Shown: positions 1 to 9,398 of the stretch, piece by piece
Numbering within the stretch: position 1 is the first letter of the stretch
Layout: each line of letters begins with the position of its first letter
DNA from: Biscogniauxia marginata
Taxonomy: Eukaryota; Ascomycota; Sordariomycetes; Xylariales; Xylariaceae
Direction: 5' to 3'
Length of the DNA: 64,000 bases
Assembly: GCA_022695795.1 (NCBI GenBank)
Contig: MU404212.1
Location: 1 to 64,000, forward strand
The notes under the pieces: model-generated
Told to the model about the DNA's origin: nothing
The model's database searches: none
Seen by the model: only the letters and a program-made list of their open reading frames with translations
Position numbers and translations under genes: made by a program

Positions 1-92
1 TATAAATATAAATATAAATATAAATATAAATATAAATATAAATATAAATATAAATATAAATATAAATATAAATATAAATATAAATATAAATA
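1..92. repeat. TATAAA hexanucleotide tandem array
   Basis: About fifteen uninterrupted copies of the six-base unit TATAAA run from the first base of the window. It is a simple AT satellite at the edge of an AT-rich stretch that continues to about 230. It is not a telomere repeat (no TTAGGG). The array probably continues outside the window. Confidence 0.95.
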
Positions 93-762
93 TATAATTA
101 TATTAAGTTTTTATAATAAAAATATAACTTACTTTTAAAATAATATATATAAATAAACGAAATATTAGAAATAAATATTATTATAATAACTGATTTATTA
201 TTTAAAATAAAGCTTATAAAACGAGGAAGAAAAAGAACGGGAGCTTCACAAATACATGTAGGATTTCTATATGTAACGCGTAGTTTCTAGGGCATTGAAT
301 GATTTTCAGTGAATAGCTGGGGTGAATAGTCAGGATAGGTAGGTAATCATAGTAAATGCACGGAGCGACTGAGGTAGGTATACGTCTATCTTATACATGT
401 GAGACGTACCTAATACCTCAACCTAGGTAGCTGTTACTTAGATAAAACACGCTACTAAAGCCCGCTTTATTCCAATTCGTTATAAATACATGTGACTGGC
501 ATGATAGATTTATACTCTAGACAAACACTGCATGCACTTTCGATGACCCACCATTCCCGTCTCATTCTACCTACCACTTTCTTGCCGCTGCTGTTTTCCT
601 GTGCGTCCTCTTTTGGCGAGGTACATTGCGTCGAGGTCTGCCTAGTACTTTACAAAGCTTGCGCTGTGACGCCAATATCTTTCCGGTACTTTCCTTCCTC
701 GAGGCAGACTTTGAGTGAGAGGATATTATATCTTGTCTGCTCTTCTACGGCCTCGGATTCAA
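93..762. other. AT-rich edge and 5' flank of the dynamin-like gene
   Basis: From 93 to about 230 the DNA is almost pure A/T, probably a RIP-degraded repeat. From 240 onward base composition is normal. It contains AGGTAGGT/ACCTAGGT-type motifs (about 335-430) that recur in other intergenic regions of the window. No gene is supported here: the open frames lack a good ATG context and known motifs. The stretch just before 763 is the likely promoter and leader of the next gene. Confidence 0.6.
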
Positions 763-3071
763 ATGACGCGAAAGCAAGCAGGCGAAAATTCAAACTCGAC
801 TATGGCGGCCAACCTCGCGGAACAGATATCCCAGAAGACATCCGGATTCATACAGTCTAGCAACCATCGAGACTTGCTCGACATCGTCGACTCGCTCAGA
901 TCCCATGGTGTCAGTCACTATGTCGACCTGCCACAGATCATCGTCTGTGGTAGTCAATCGTCGGGGAAAAGCTCCACTCTGGAGTCGCTTTCAGGCATAG
1001 CATTTCCGACTGCAGAGGGCCTCTGTACTCGCTTTGCTACCGAACTAATTCTTCGGCGGGGCGATAGGCCTGAGATCAAGGTGCACATCCAGCCTGCTCC
1101 TACCAGGACGGAGCAGGAGAGGATCGAACTAGCAGCCTTCGATGCGAGGACAAGCGAGAAGGATGACTTCCCAAAGATCATCGAGGCCGCAAAGGACGCT
1201 ATGGGTCTCACTGGCACCGACGGCTCAAAAATCTTCAGCTCGGATGTCCTCCGCATAGAGAGCACATCACCGTTGGCACCCAACCTAACCCTTGTCGATC
1301 TACCAGGCTTGTTTGGTGCTTCGGACAAGAACCAGTCGGACGATGATGCCGACATGGTCGAAAATTTGGTATTATCCTATATGAATCAGCGCCACAGCAT
1401 TATCCTAGCTGTCGTCACGGCCGATAACCCGTTCGCCAACCAGCCGGTAACCAAATTTGCTCGGAAAATTGATCCTTCCGGATCAAGGACCCTGGGACTT
1501 ATCACCAAACCTGACAAAATCGACAGCGGCTCAGACAGTGAGAAATACTATGTGGAGCTAGCACAGAACTTGAATGTAAAGCTCAGCCTCGGGTGGCACG
1601 TCCTACGAAACCGGGGCCATACTACTGCCACCGACACTATCAAAGAGAGGGACGAGCGAGAGGCCAAATTTTTCACTAATTCCATCTGGAACACGCTTGA
1701 TTCATCACAACTTGGAGTGGAATCACTACGGGCTCGGCTGCGCCAAGTCTTGTGGAAGCAGATTTATACTGGACTTCCTGGCGTCAAGGCCGATGTGCAG
1801 TCGGGTATTAAGGAATGTAGGAATAAGCTAGGTCGGCTGGGAAAAGCGCGCAGTAGCACGAGGGAGAAGCATACCTACCTTCAACGGATAAGCAGCCAGT
1901 TAACTAAATTGACTCGAGCTGCGATCGATGGTGTGTATGCCGGTCGGTTCTTCGAGTCTTTCCCAGGTCAACAAGACGCCTTTGACAGACGACTGCGAGC
2001 ACACGTACAGAAGATACTAAGCGATTACTCTGAAAAGATGCGTGTTGATGGCCATGCTCTGGAGATTGTGGAGGATGACCTGTCTCCAACTAGGTCATCT
2101 CTCAGAAGATATATTATGAGGGTGCGATTATCTCGAAATAGTCGAGGATCTGATGATTGAATGTCGTGGCCGAGAGCTCCCGGGGACTTTCAATCCGCTT
2201 GTCATTGGAGACCTGTTCAGTAGACAGTGCAAGCCTTGGGAGGCAATCACTCAGAACCTCGTTGAGCATATTCACAACGCCGCGGCCAGCACCTTCAACA
2301 AGATTGTTTCTGATATTTGCGATCAGAACACTAAGACTCGCCTTATGAAAGGGCATATCCAGCCGGCCTTATATACCCTCCGGGAAGACCTCAAGAACAA
2401 GGTGGATGAATTGCTCGAACCTCACTTAGCGATTCATCCAATCACATACAATGACTATTTGACCGAATCAGTACAAGAAGTCCAGACCGAGCGCCATGAC
2501 CGGAAGTTTGATGCGTTATCTAAAGAGGCCTGCTCCTATACAGCAGAGTCTGCAAAAGCTGATGTGGCGCATAATGTTAACCTAAGAAAACTACTCTATC
2601 ACTTGAGAGCTGGAACTCGCTCTAATGTTGAAAAATATGCTGCCTCGCTTGCGGCTGATGTTGCAGCGGCTTACTATCAGGTATTGCCACAACTATCCTT
2701 CTAAATAGCTACTGACTAAAAATGCTGTGAAGGTTGCGATGAAGAAATTCGTAGACGATTTCAGCGTAAACGCCATTGAGGCTTGTCTTATCCAGCGACT
2801 GCCAGAAGTGTAAGTCGGTAGCGGCGAGTCGAGGGAGTATGTGTACGCATGGTTACTAACACTCGTCATCTCTTTTTTTTTTTATAGATTTTCACCCGAC
2901 GTCGTGTGGGACCTCTCCGAAGAGGCAGTTGAGAGTCTGGGGTCCGAGGACGACAACACTGTCAAAGAGCGTATTGAAGTAACGAAGAAGCTGAATGTCC
3001 TTGAACGAGGCCTGAAAGACCTGGATACTTTTACCTCACGGTCTAGTACCCACGCGGCTATCATGAATTAG
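763..3071 (+). CDS. Dynamin-like (Mx-type) large GTPase, with an apparent frameshift near 2,120
   Basis: The protein has the architecture of fungal Mx/dynamin-like GTPases: an N-terminal GTPase domain, a stalk, and a C-terminal GTPase effector region. Counting from the ATG at 763, G1 is GSQSSGKSS (about 63-71), the switch-I Thr lies in LCTRF (about 89), G3 is DLPG (179-182) and G4 is TKPD (248-251). The stalk carries the family phrase RGRELPGTFNP. No PH domain or membrane segment is visible. Exon joins are clear: intron 2681-2732 (GTATTG, TACTGAC branch) and intron 2810-2887 (GTAAGT, T-rich tract, ATAG). Between about 2,117 and 2,125 the frame must shift by one base to join two well-conserved halves, and I find no plausible intron with the right length. 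The gene is therefore a pseudogene, contains a sequencing error in the GAGGG run, or uses an unusual splice. The start could also be the ATG at 802. Without the shift the protein would be about 725 aa. Expected cytosolic role is membrane or assembly remodelling; the exact function is unknown. Confidence 0.85.
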
Positions 3072-3980
3072 CCGCAGTAAACCCCGGTAGATCTCTGCGG
3101 GAGGAATATGCTAGTATTTGTAAGGGTGGCTGAGCAACTCTCTCGGAGGACAAGTCAAGCATGTACCCAGCCCGCCAGCTAGCTACCTCGGAACCCACCA
3201 ATTGGTGTATCAGGAGCTATGTCAGAAGTAAGGTAGAGGGCAAGGTAGTGAGGAGAGCCATAAATCCTGCGCCTGTTGAGATCCAAGATAGTGTTTTAGA
3301 TGTAAAGGACGGCCTCCCAAAGATACCTGTACTTCACGCAACAACATCGTTGATACATCTACTTATACTGGAAGGCTTCGTAACATGGTGCTTGGTAGCT
3401 TCGTGACTATTCTGTTAAATTTAACACGTGATTTGTCGTCTGAACTGTTATATGACGAGGGCAATTTAAAGATAACCAAATTGGAATCATAATCTCACAA
3501 TGATAACTTGATAAAATGGATGTTTATCTGCTACATGTGTAACTAGTAGCCATTCTATCATTTATATAAGTCACTATATTAATAAGGTATCGCAATATCT
3601 CTCGGTGTAAGGGGGTCCCTGCCCTTTATCAGCTATGCAGCCATATCAATCGCTGTGGCCTTATGATACTCCTCATGCAGGTGGGATTGCATTGCCATTC
3701 GGTCAATAGGCTTGCTCTTTGATATTCCTGCAAAGCCGTTGTATACTATTCCTAGTTCTAGAGATGAAAGTGTAGAGGCTGCCAAATACCGAAGCAACAA
3801 CGAGCAAGTATAAACTAGACACCGAATATTTGAATAAATTCTCTGTATAGAAGGAAATACTATGCGTATCTAATTCCTAATCCTATACTTACAAGATAGG
3901 CCATTTCTAATGATCGTCCCAACCCCCCCCCTTTCGTCGTTAATCCCCCGTTCTCCGCTCCCCACTACCTCAGTATAACC
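3072..3980. other. Convergent intergenic region, no gene seen
   Basis: This is the shared 3' side of the dynamin-like gene (+) and the 753-aa protein gene (-). Composition is normal to slightly AT-rich, with scattered short open frames that lack motifs. A C-rich/C-run patch lies at about 3,925-3,940. Nothing else is supported. Confidence 0.6.
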
Positions 3981-6242
3981 CTAAGTGTGCGTCTTGGGTA
4001 GCTTCAAGACGAGAATCTCATTTGGATCGTAATCGCTCTCGCCCTCGGTCCCAGTACTACCATTATCGGATCCCCAGTCCAGCTTATGCTTAGTCCCGGT
4101 CTTCGCACCAGCACCAGCCTTCTTGTTCTTGTTCTTATTCTTATTTTTCTCGCTGCTGCCTTCGTCCTTCTTCCCTGCGTACACGACCCCCATTCTGGAC
4201 TCGGCGTACTCGCTCTGCATAAGCATGAGAACCCGCTGCAGGAACGCGAGATCCCTCCTCAGCTCCCCGAGTATGCCCTGCTCGGTGAGGAAGGTAAACT
4301 CCAGGCTCAGCTCGCCCGCGACGGCAACGTGTAAGTCGAAGTCGTATATATCCCGGATGCGGTGGACGTCAGCTTCAGTCTGGGCGATCACGTCCGCGGT
4401 GTTCTGGATCGCCGACTCTAGCAAGTCCAGGTCCGCCCCCGCGGGAGGCTCCAGGGGCTCGCCGTTCGGCCCGGGCCCGGTCCTCCTCTTCTTGTCGAGC
4501 CTGTTCGCCTCCGACATAGTCTGCTGGAGCACGTTTCTCGCCTCCTTTACACCCTGCTGAGCCCAGGTAATCTCCTCCCGCTTCAGGTTCTGGTACTGAT
4601 CTAGTCTGCGTTGTTGGTCGTTGGTTTCTTGTTGCGGCGCCGAGGGCGGGGTCCCGGCTTTATTTCCACCTCCATTATCACTATTATTATTATTGCTATT
4701 ATTGTTGTTGTTATTATCCCCTGTCGCTCCATCAGATTCCTCTTCCTTCTTAGCTAGCCCGTCTGTCTGGGTTCCTACATCTTCACCCTTAAGCTCCGTT
4801 TTGTGAGGTTTGCTTTCTTCGATTGTGTCGGTCTGGGTGCTTGTATCCTTTTTTGATAGAGTTGGTTCCGTCTGCGTACCTGCGGCCTGGCTAGTTGGAT
4901 TTTCATCAACCTGCGTCTCTGTCCCCTTTGTTGATGTCGGTACGTCGTTGCCCGTGTTGTCTATGTCCATCTTGTCGTCAGGGGCAGTAACATCACCGTC
5001 GCCGAACAAATCATCGATATCCTTTCCCGCAGTATCTGTCCCTTGGTCCTCTTTTCCAACCCCATAATTACTACTGACGTGCTTCTCGTCATGCTGTCCA
5101 TTGTCATCGGTCTTACCTACAGGCTCAGCCTCTTTCGCAGCCTGGCCCTTGGATTTGGTCGTTGCTGGAGAAACCACGAAGTCCTTCCAATTAAAACCCA
5201 CTGACTTTTCACGCCAGAGCCGCAAACTTGCAGGGGAGCCATGCTCGGCGGCCTGCTGGTCCATAAAGTAAATGATAGGGAACAACCCAATCCGGACCTT
5301 CCAGTTGACCTGTTCCATGGCCTTGGCAGCAAGTAGCCCCCACATCTCCGTGCGCACCCGGTCCGGGTCGAACCAGGGGCGTGTGGGGGCGAAGAAGGTA
5401 TCTGCGTCGAAGTCGGAGCCGCTACACACGGTAGCGCCAATGCGGTCGAAGAGCTGTGCCGCGACAGAGTATGCCATGAACGGCGTCGCGAAGTTCTCCT
5501 GCACAACGTCTGGCGTTAACGGCGGGATCCAGAGTTCCCGCTCGCAGTCCGGGGCGAAGGTTACAGAGTCCAGAAGTACCCGAAGGCGGTGGCTGATGCG
5601 GTCCCGGAACTTCTTCGCCTTCTCCTGGTCACCATGGTCCTGGTACAGAGGGTCGACAATGGCGAGCTGCGCTACGCGGTTCAGAACCGAGGGGTTATTG
5701 ACCGGATCTGAAGGCTCGAAATGCATCACAATGGTAACGTAGTGTTGCCGCTTAATCTCGTCCGGCGTACCCGGCATACCCGGCAAATGCGGCATTGGGG
5801 CGTACGTAATAGTGTCGCCGGCGTTGACAATCCAGATGACATACTCCTTGTTGGACGATGAAAACTTGTTATCAAGGTCGGACTCATGCTGAATCCAGTC
5901 CGTTGCTGCCTTGAATTCCTCATCGGTCGACGAGAAGAAGCCGTGCTGCCCTATATAGGCGCCGAAATACTCGCCGTGTTCCTTGTAGCTGCCCAAGTCT
6001 AGACCAATTTTATCCTTAACGGGAGGGGGGAGTGTGTTCACCAAGGCTGTAAGCGAGATAATCAGGGATTTAACAGAGATATGACTTGTCCGTCTTAGCT
6101 GGAGGATATTCAAGGCAGCCATGATATCGCCAATCTTGTCGGTGTCATCGAGGGGGTTGGGACCATCCTCTCTAAGCCATGGCATGAACACGAAGTCTCC
6201 ATCCTCGATGGCTTCTACCCTTTTGAAAGTAGGTTTGTTCAT
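3981..6242 (-). CDS. Unrecognised 753-aa fungal protein with tandem TQT (LC8-type) motifs, poly-Asn tract and coiled-coil tail
   Basis: This is a single-exon frame from the ATG at 6242. Residues 1 to about 370 look folded. They contain a WIVNAGD...HYVTIVMHFEP...LAIVDP series and a downstream aromatic/Ala-rich helix. The His-then-Asp order faintly recalls the C48/Ulp1 cysteine-peptidase fold, but no Cys sits where the nucleophile is expected, so activity would be unlikely; this parallel is weak. Residues about 370-560 are acidic and disordered. They hold four TQT-like sites (ETQVD, GTQTE, STQTD, GTQTD, about 440-493), the first three spaced exactly 13 residues apart, and then an Asn-rich run encoded by ATT/GTT repeats (about 4,661-4,721). 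Residues about 565-700 are Gln/Glu-rich helices, probably coiled coil. The tail is Lys/Asn-rich (KNKNKNKK) and acidic. In known proteins such TQT arrays bind dynein light chain LC8 and make parallel dimers, as in yeast Nup159. A scaffold role is my inference. Confidence 0.8.
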   Translation of the reverse strand: MNKPTFKRVEAIEDGDFVFMPWLREDGPNPLDDTDKIGDIMAALNILQLRRTSHISVKSLIISLTALVNTLPPPVKDKIGLDLGSYKEHGEYFGAYIGQHGFFSSTDEEFKAATDWIQHESDLDNKFSSSNKEYVIWIVNAGDTITYAPMPHLPGMPGTPDEIKRQHYVTIVMHFEPSDPVNNPSVLNRVAQLAIVDPLYQDHGDQEKAKKFRDRISHRLRVLLDSVTFAPDCERELWIPPLTPDVVQENFATPFMAYSVAAQLFDRIGATVCSGSDFDADTFFAPTRPWFDPDRVRTEMWGLLAAKAMEQVNWKVRIGLFPIIYFMDQQAAEHGSPASLRLWREKSVGFNWKDFVVSPATTKSKGQAAKEAEPVGKTDDNGQHDEKHVSSNYGVGKEDQGTDTAGKDIDDLFGDGDVTAPDDKMDIDNTGNDVPTSTKGTETQVDENPTSQAAGTQTEPTLSKKDTSTQTDTIEESKPHKTELKGEDVGTQTDGLAKKEEESDGATGDNNNNNNSNNNNSDNGGGNKAGTPPSAPQQETNDQQRRLDQYQNLKREEITWAQQGVKEARNVLQQTMSEANRLDKKRRTGPGPNGEPLEPPAGADLDLLESAIQNTADVIAQTEADVHRIRDIYDFDLHVAVAGELSLEFTFLTEQGILGELRRDLAFLQRVLMLMQSEYAESRMGVVYAGKKDEGSSEKNKNKNKNKKAGAGAKTGTKHKLDWGSDNGSTGTEGESDYDPNEILVLKLPKTHT

Positions 6243-7022
6243 GGTTAGTGGTCAGCTTTAGCAAATCTAATTATGATATTATATATATCTCGATTAAAGC
6301 GTATATCAAGTTCAAGTCGTAAGTATTTAAGGCAAAGTTGTAGCCCCAAAGTAGTGTGATATGCGTATATAGGTAAAATAAGTGATTGACTTGCAAACCT
6401 CGCATCATTTGGATGCAATAGGTATTATCCTAGGAAGATGCTTAACGCTTTACTTCACAATAAAACAAAGGCACACGCCCGTTTTCGGCCTCCTTTCCTC
6501 ATGATAAAGAAAAGGCGACTAAGACTATTAAATTAAACGTTATTACCCCTTTGTTTATATATATACATATTACTTAATAAATTAAATAATTATATATATT
6601 TAATTATACTTATTTTAAAGTTAATTAAATTTAATATTTATTTATTTATTTATATAAAAAATAAACTTTATATATATTTATATATTAAAACTTTAAAAGA
6701 TTAATATTAATAGTAATATAAGCTTTTACTTGTTATTTAAATTAATATGCAAGACTTTGCTTCTTAACATCATTATAAACCACACCGAATCGGTACCTAG
6801 CTAGATATTGTAAGTGATGTAGTAAGGTACGCAAAGCCCGTTGCCGGGCAGTTTCAGCTGCGCACGGGCCGACAGCTATCATAAGATATTCCTGACCATC
6901 TTTTCACGGCGACGTTATCGACTCGATTCACTCCTCTCTTTTCTAGTCCCTCTCAACTTTTCACTACAAGAAGTTGGTCCCCTTAAGATTCGAATGGCAT
7001 AAATAGTTATCGTGTCGACGCA
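6243..7022. other. Divergent promoter region with an AT-rich patch
   Basis: This lies between two genes transcribed away from each other. Bases about 6,530-6,760 are almost pure A/T and look like a RIP-degraded repeat remnant. The flanking DNA is normal and probably holds the two promoters; there is a pyrimidine-rich tract (CTCTCTTTTCTAGTCCCTC) at about 6,932-6,950 upstream of the MYND gene. No gene is visible. Confidence 0.55.
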
Positions 7023-8087
7023 ATGGATGATCACATCATCTCCACCATGGCTTCAGCGGATGAACGCCCGAACCAATGGAACCTCGGGCTCCCCTTCAAG
7101 AACTGCTCTGGGCCTCATTGTATCGTGGGGACCAACCTACAGAGGTGTGGAGCATGCCTTGTGGTGCTTTACTGTGGTGTCGAACATCAGAAGGCCGACC
7201 GACCTCGCCATAAGTCCTCCTGCAACCTCATCAAGCAGTCTCGCGAAAAACTGAGCCGCGAGGAGAGAGACCTACGCGCAGCCCAGCCTGACATAGGCCT
7301 GCCGGAAAATGTCTTTGAAAATGGGCGCGGTCGTTTCTGGGGCGTGTTGTGCACGAGACCATACATGCGCGCTCGCCACGAACTCATAACCGCCTTTCTA
7401 AACATCCGCACTGGCGAGGCCGCCCAGACCGCGCTAGACCACTGCCTTGAAACACTAGATCTATGCCGCGGTGACAATTTGGGCATACGGAGCCAGGTGC
7501 CGGCTCTATACCTACGCCTCGGGCGAGACCAGGAGGCTTACGATTTCATGAAATGGTATTCCGTGGGTCCGACTTCCACCTACGATTGGGGCGATATGAG
7601 TCTTCCGTTCCTGAACCTGCGTGCTGAGGACGCATTCGAGCACTTCGAACACCGCGCGGGCGGATTTTTCGAAGTAAGCTTCCTCACTGCCATGATTTGT
7701 CTTAAGATCCAGCTACTACTCGATATAAAGATGTTGGACCGCTGCATCAAGAAGCACGGCAACCAGGCCTACGAGAAGAAGATGGAATGGGTGCGCGAAG
7801 ACGCAATGAGTGATATTCTATACAAACGCCCAGATATTGTCGAAAAATCAGACTATGCGGGGATCATTGCCGACCTAGAGGACCAAGTCACCAAGCTGTG
7901 TGCGAACATCAAGAAGCGCAACAAACACTATCTTCCCGGTTTGCATCACCCAGAGCGCTACAGCCACGCGTTGCCGGCGGCGTACACGATGGGCTCGCCC
8001 GAGGAGGTTAATCTGGCATTCCGGGAAACCTGGTATATGTGGTCCGAGTGCGCGCCAGCCCTGGAGGTGATAAAGCGATACGGATAG
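7023..8087 (+). CDS. MYND-type zinc-finger protein
   Basis: Single exon, 354 aa. The start is the ATG at 7023; the frame also opens upstream in other frames but without a better ATG. A MYND-like finger fills residues 28-67: C28, C33, C42, C45, YC51, H55, H63 and C67, with the typical spacing CGAC...YCG...HQ...H...C. One canonical Cys is replaced by His at 55, and the first pair is spaced x4 rather than x2. MYND fingers bind two zinc ions and usually mediate protein-protein contact. The rest, about 280 aa, is an alpha-helical domain of the kind found behind MYND fingers in many uncharacterised fungal proteins, possibly TPR-like (around 110-200). No SET-domain motifs were seen, so a SMYD methyltransferase is unlikely. 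Cellular role unknown. Confidence 0.85.
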   Translation: MDDHIISTMASADERPNQWNLGLPFKNCSGPHCIVGTNLQRCGACLVVLYCGVEHQKADRPRHKSSCNLIKQSREKLSREERDLRAAQPDIGLPENVFENGRGRFWGVLCTRPYMRARHELITAFLNIRTGEAAQTALDHCLETLDLCRGDNLGIRSQVPALYLRLGRDQEAYDFMKWYSVGPTSTYDWGDMSLPFLNLRAEDAFEHFEHRAGGFFEVSFLTAMICLKIQLLLDIKMLDRCIKKHGNQAYEKKMEWVREDAMSDILYKRPDIVEKSDYAGIIADLEDQVTKLCANIKKRNKHYLPGLHHPERYSHALPAAYTMGSPEEVNLAFRETWYMWSECAPALEVIKRYG

Positions 8088-8573
8088 ACTAGGGGCGATG
8101 GCGAGCATAACAGTAAGCATCAGGGATGCAATATCGTCACGCCATGGCATGGGGTATAAATACTGATGGCATTGGCAATAGAGCACACTGTCTGGTGAAC
8201 AGATTCAGTTGGAAACTGAAGAGCACCTCGACTTGAATCTGCTCAATAAGCTGGACTGTCAACAAACTTGTTGTGACTATGTATAAACTATGTATAAATG
8301 GTATACTAGCTAAGGGGAGGGTTAATAGAAATAACCCAAATTTAGATCCCGTAGACAAAAAAGAAAAAAAAAACACCTAGTTAACCCATATTTATCTTAA
8401 GTGTGAACTGGACATACCTCAGCTATCAAAAAATATACAAAAGTGATCGTTACCAACTCTTGCTCCACACACAGCCATTATATGCGAGACAAAACTTTGC
8501 ATCATGAACACTCCTCTCACCCGCTCCTCTCGTCCCCGTCCCCTCAACACCACACCACACCACACCACCATCC
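8088..8573. other. Convergent intergenic region
   Basis: This is the 3' flank shared by the MYND gene (+) and the hotdog gene (-). It has an A-rich tract at about 8,357-8,372 and CACAC/CCACACC runs at about 8,540-8,575. No gene is supported. Confidence 0.55.
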
Positions 8574-9398
8574 TCACAGCATCACCATCTGCTTCCACGC
8601 CTTCTCCACGATCTCGCTCTCCGCCACCGCAAACACCTTTCCCCCCTCCCCCTCCACACTACCCAACACGGTCATCTTCTCCCTTCCCTTCCCGCCCCTC
8701 CGTTTCCCATCTCCTAGCATCAGAGAAAGCCGCGCGCTAACCTGCGTCCTAACCAGTACGGTCAGCGTGCCACCGTCACCATCCATGACCCCCGGGCGCA
8801 GGAACCGCGTGTTCGTGTACGATGTGTATGCGCCCATCTCCCCGGGATCGTCCCCGTCCCCGTCCCCGTCGCGGCCGCGGTGCATGAACCCCGCGCGGCC
8901 GCACGACGCGTCGAGAAGCATGCACAGCACGCCGCCGTGCAGGGTGCGCGGGACGCCGTGGAGGGCCGGGCCGAGGGTGTACAGGTCGAGGTGCTGGGAG
9001 AAGGGGTTTCCGCTACTAGTATTACTGTTATTACTGTTCGCATGCTGCTGCTGATGTTCTCGCGATGATGATGGTGGTGATGATGATGAGGCAGTAGTCC
9101 CCTCCCCGTTTCTGCTGTCCCTGTCCCTGTCCCGATCCAGATCCGGGAACACGCCCGGTTCGGCAAGCAGGCTCGCGTGCCTGAGAACGCCGTCGGTGCC
9201 GCGGGCCATGAAACCACCGAGGAGCGGGTCGCAGCCGCGGCCGGCGGGCCCGCCGGGAAGGCTATTTCTGTAGGGACGCACGCCCGGGCGCGAGAGGATC
9301 GCGGCGCACCAAGGGATGGAGTGGAAGTGCGCCAGGTCCGCGGCCGACTCGGGCTCCCAGGCTTGGATCCCGTGGGGGGTCGTCACCATTGTGAGCAT
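8574..9398 (-). CDS. Hotdog-fold (PaaI/4HBT-type) thioesterase-like protein
   Basis: Single exon, 274 aa, starting at the ATG at 9398 (Met4 is an alternative). The signature is LHGGVLCMLLDASCG at about 153-167. This matches the HGG-x6-D/E helix of PaaI-like hotdog thioesterases, which hydrolyse acyl-CoA or related thioesters. The later segment (YTSYTNTRFLRPG, about 191-203, then the VLVRTQV strand) fits the remaining beta-strands of the fold. Two low-complexity insertions are unusual: a DRDRDRD run followed by Ser/His/Gln/Asn-rich sequence (about 87-132) and a GDGDGDG run (about 178-184). Both are encoded by simple repeats in a very GC-rich region, so they probably arose by repeat slippage and may form surface loops. 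Substrate is unknown. Long open frames on the opposite strand are by-products of the high GC. Confidence 0.75.
   Translation of the reverse strand: MLTMVTTPHGIQAWEPESAADLAHFHSIPWCAAILSRPGVRPYRNSLPGGPAGRGCDPLLGGFMARGTDGVLRHASLLAEPGVFPDLDRDRDRDSRNGEGTTASSSSPPSSSREHQQQHANSNNSNTSSGNPFSQHLDLYTLGPALHGVPRTLHGGVLCMLLDASCGRAGFMHRGRDGDGDGDDPGEMGAYTSYTNTRFLRPGVMDGDGGTLTVLVRTQVSARLSLMLGDGKRRGGKGREKMTVLGSVEGEGGKVFAVAESEIVEKAWKQMVML

Noticed and set aside
1..92. Telomere or subtelomere repeat
   Set aside because: The unit is TATAAA; no TTAGGG-type repeat is present anywhere in the window.
715..762. Upstream extension of the dynamin-like protein
   Set aside because: The first codon there is GTG, not ATG; the first in-frame ATG is at 763, so the extension was not used.
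492..860. Open frame overlapping the start of the dynamin-like gene
   Set aside because: It begins at a GTG, has no motif, and overlaps the clearly coding dynamin frame.
2068..2146. A 79-nt intron that would repair the dynamin frame
   Set aside because: Length fits, but the donor GTGGAG is poor and it would delete well-conserved stalk residues on both sides.
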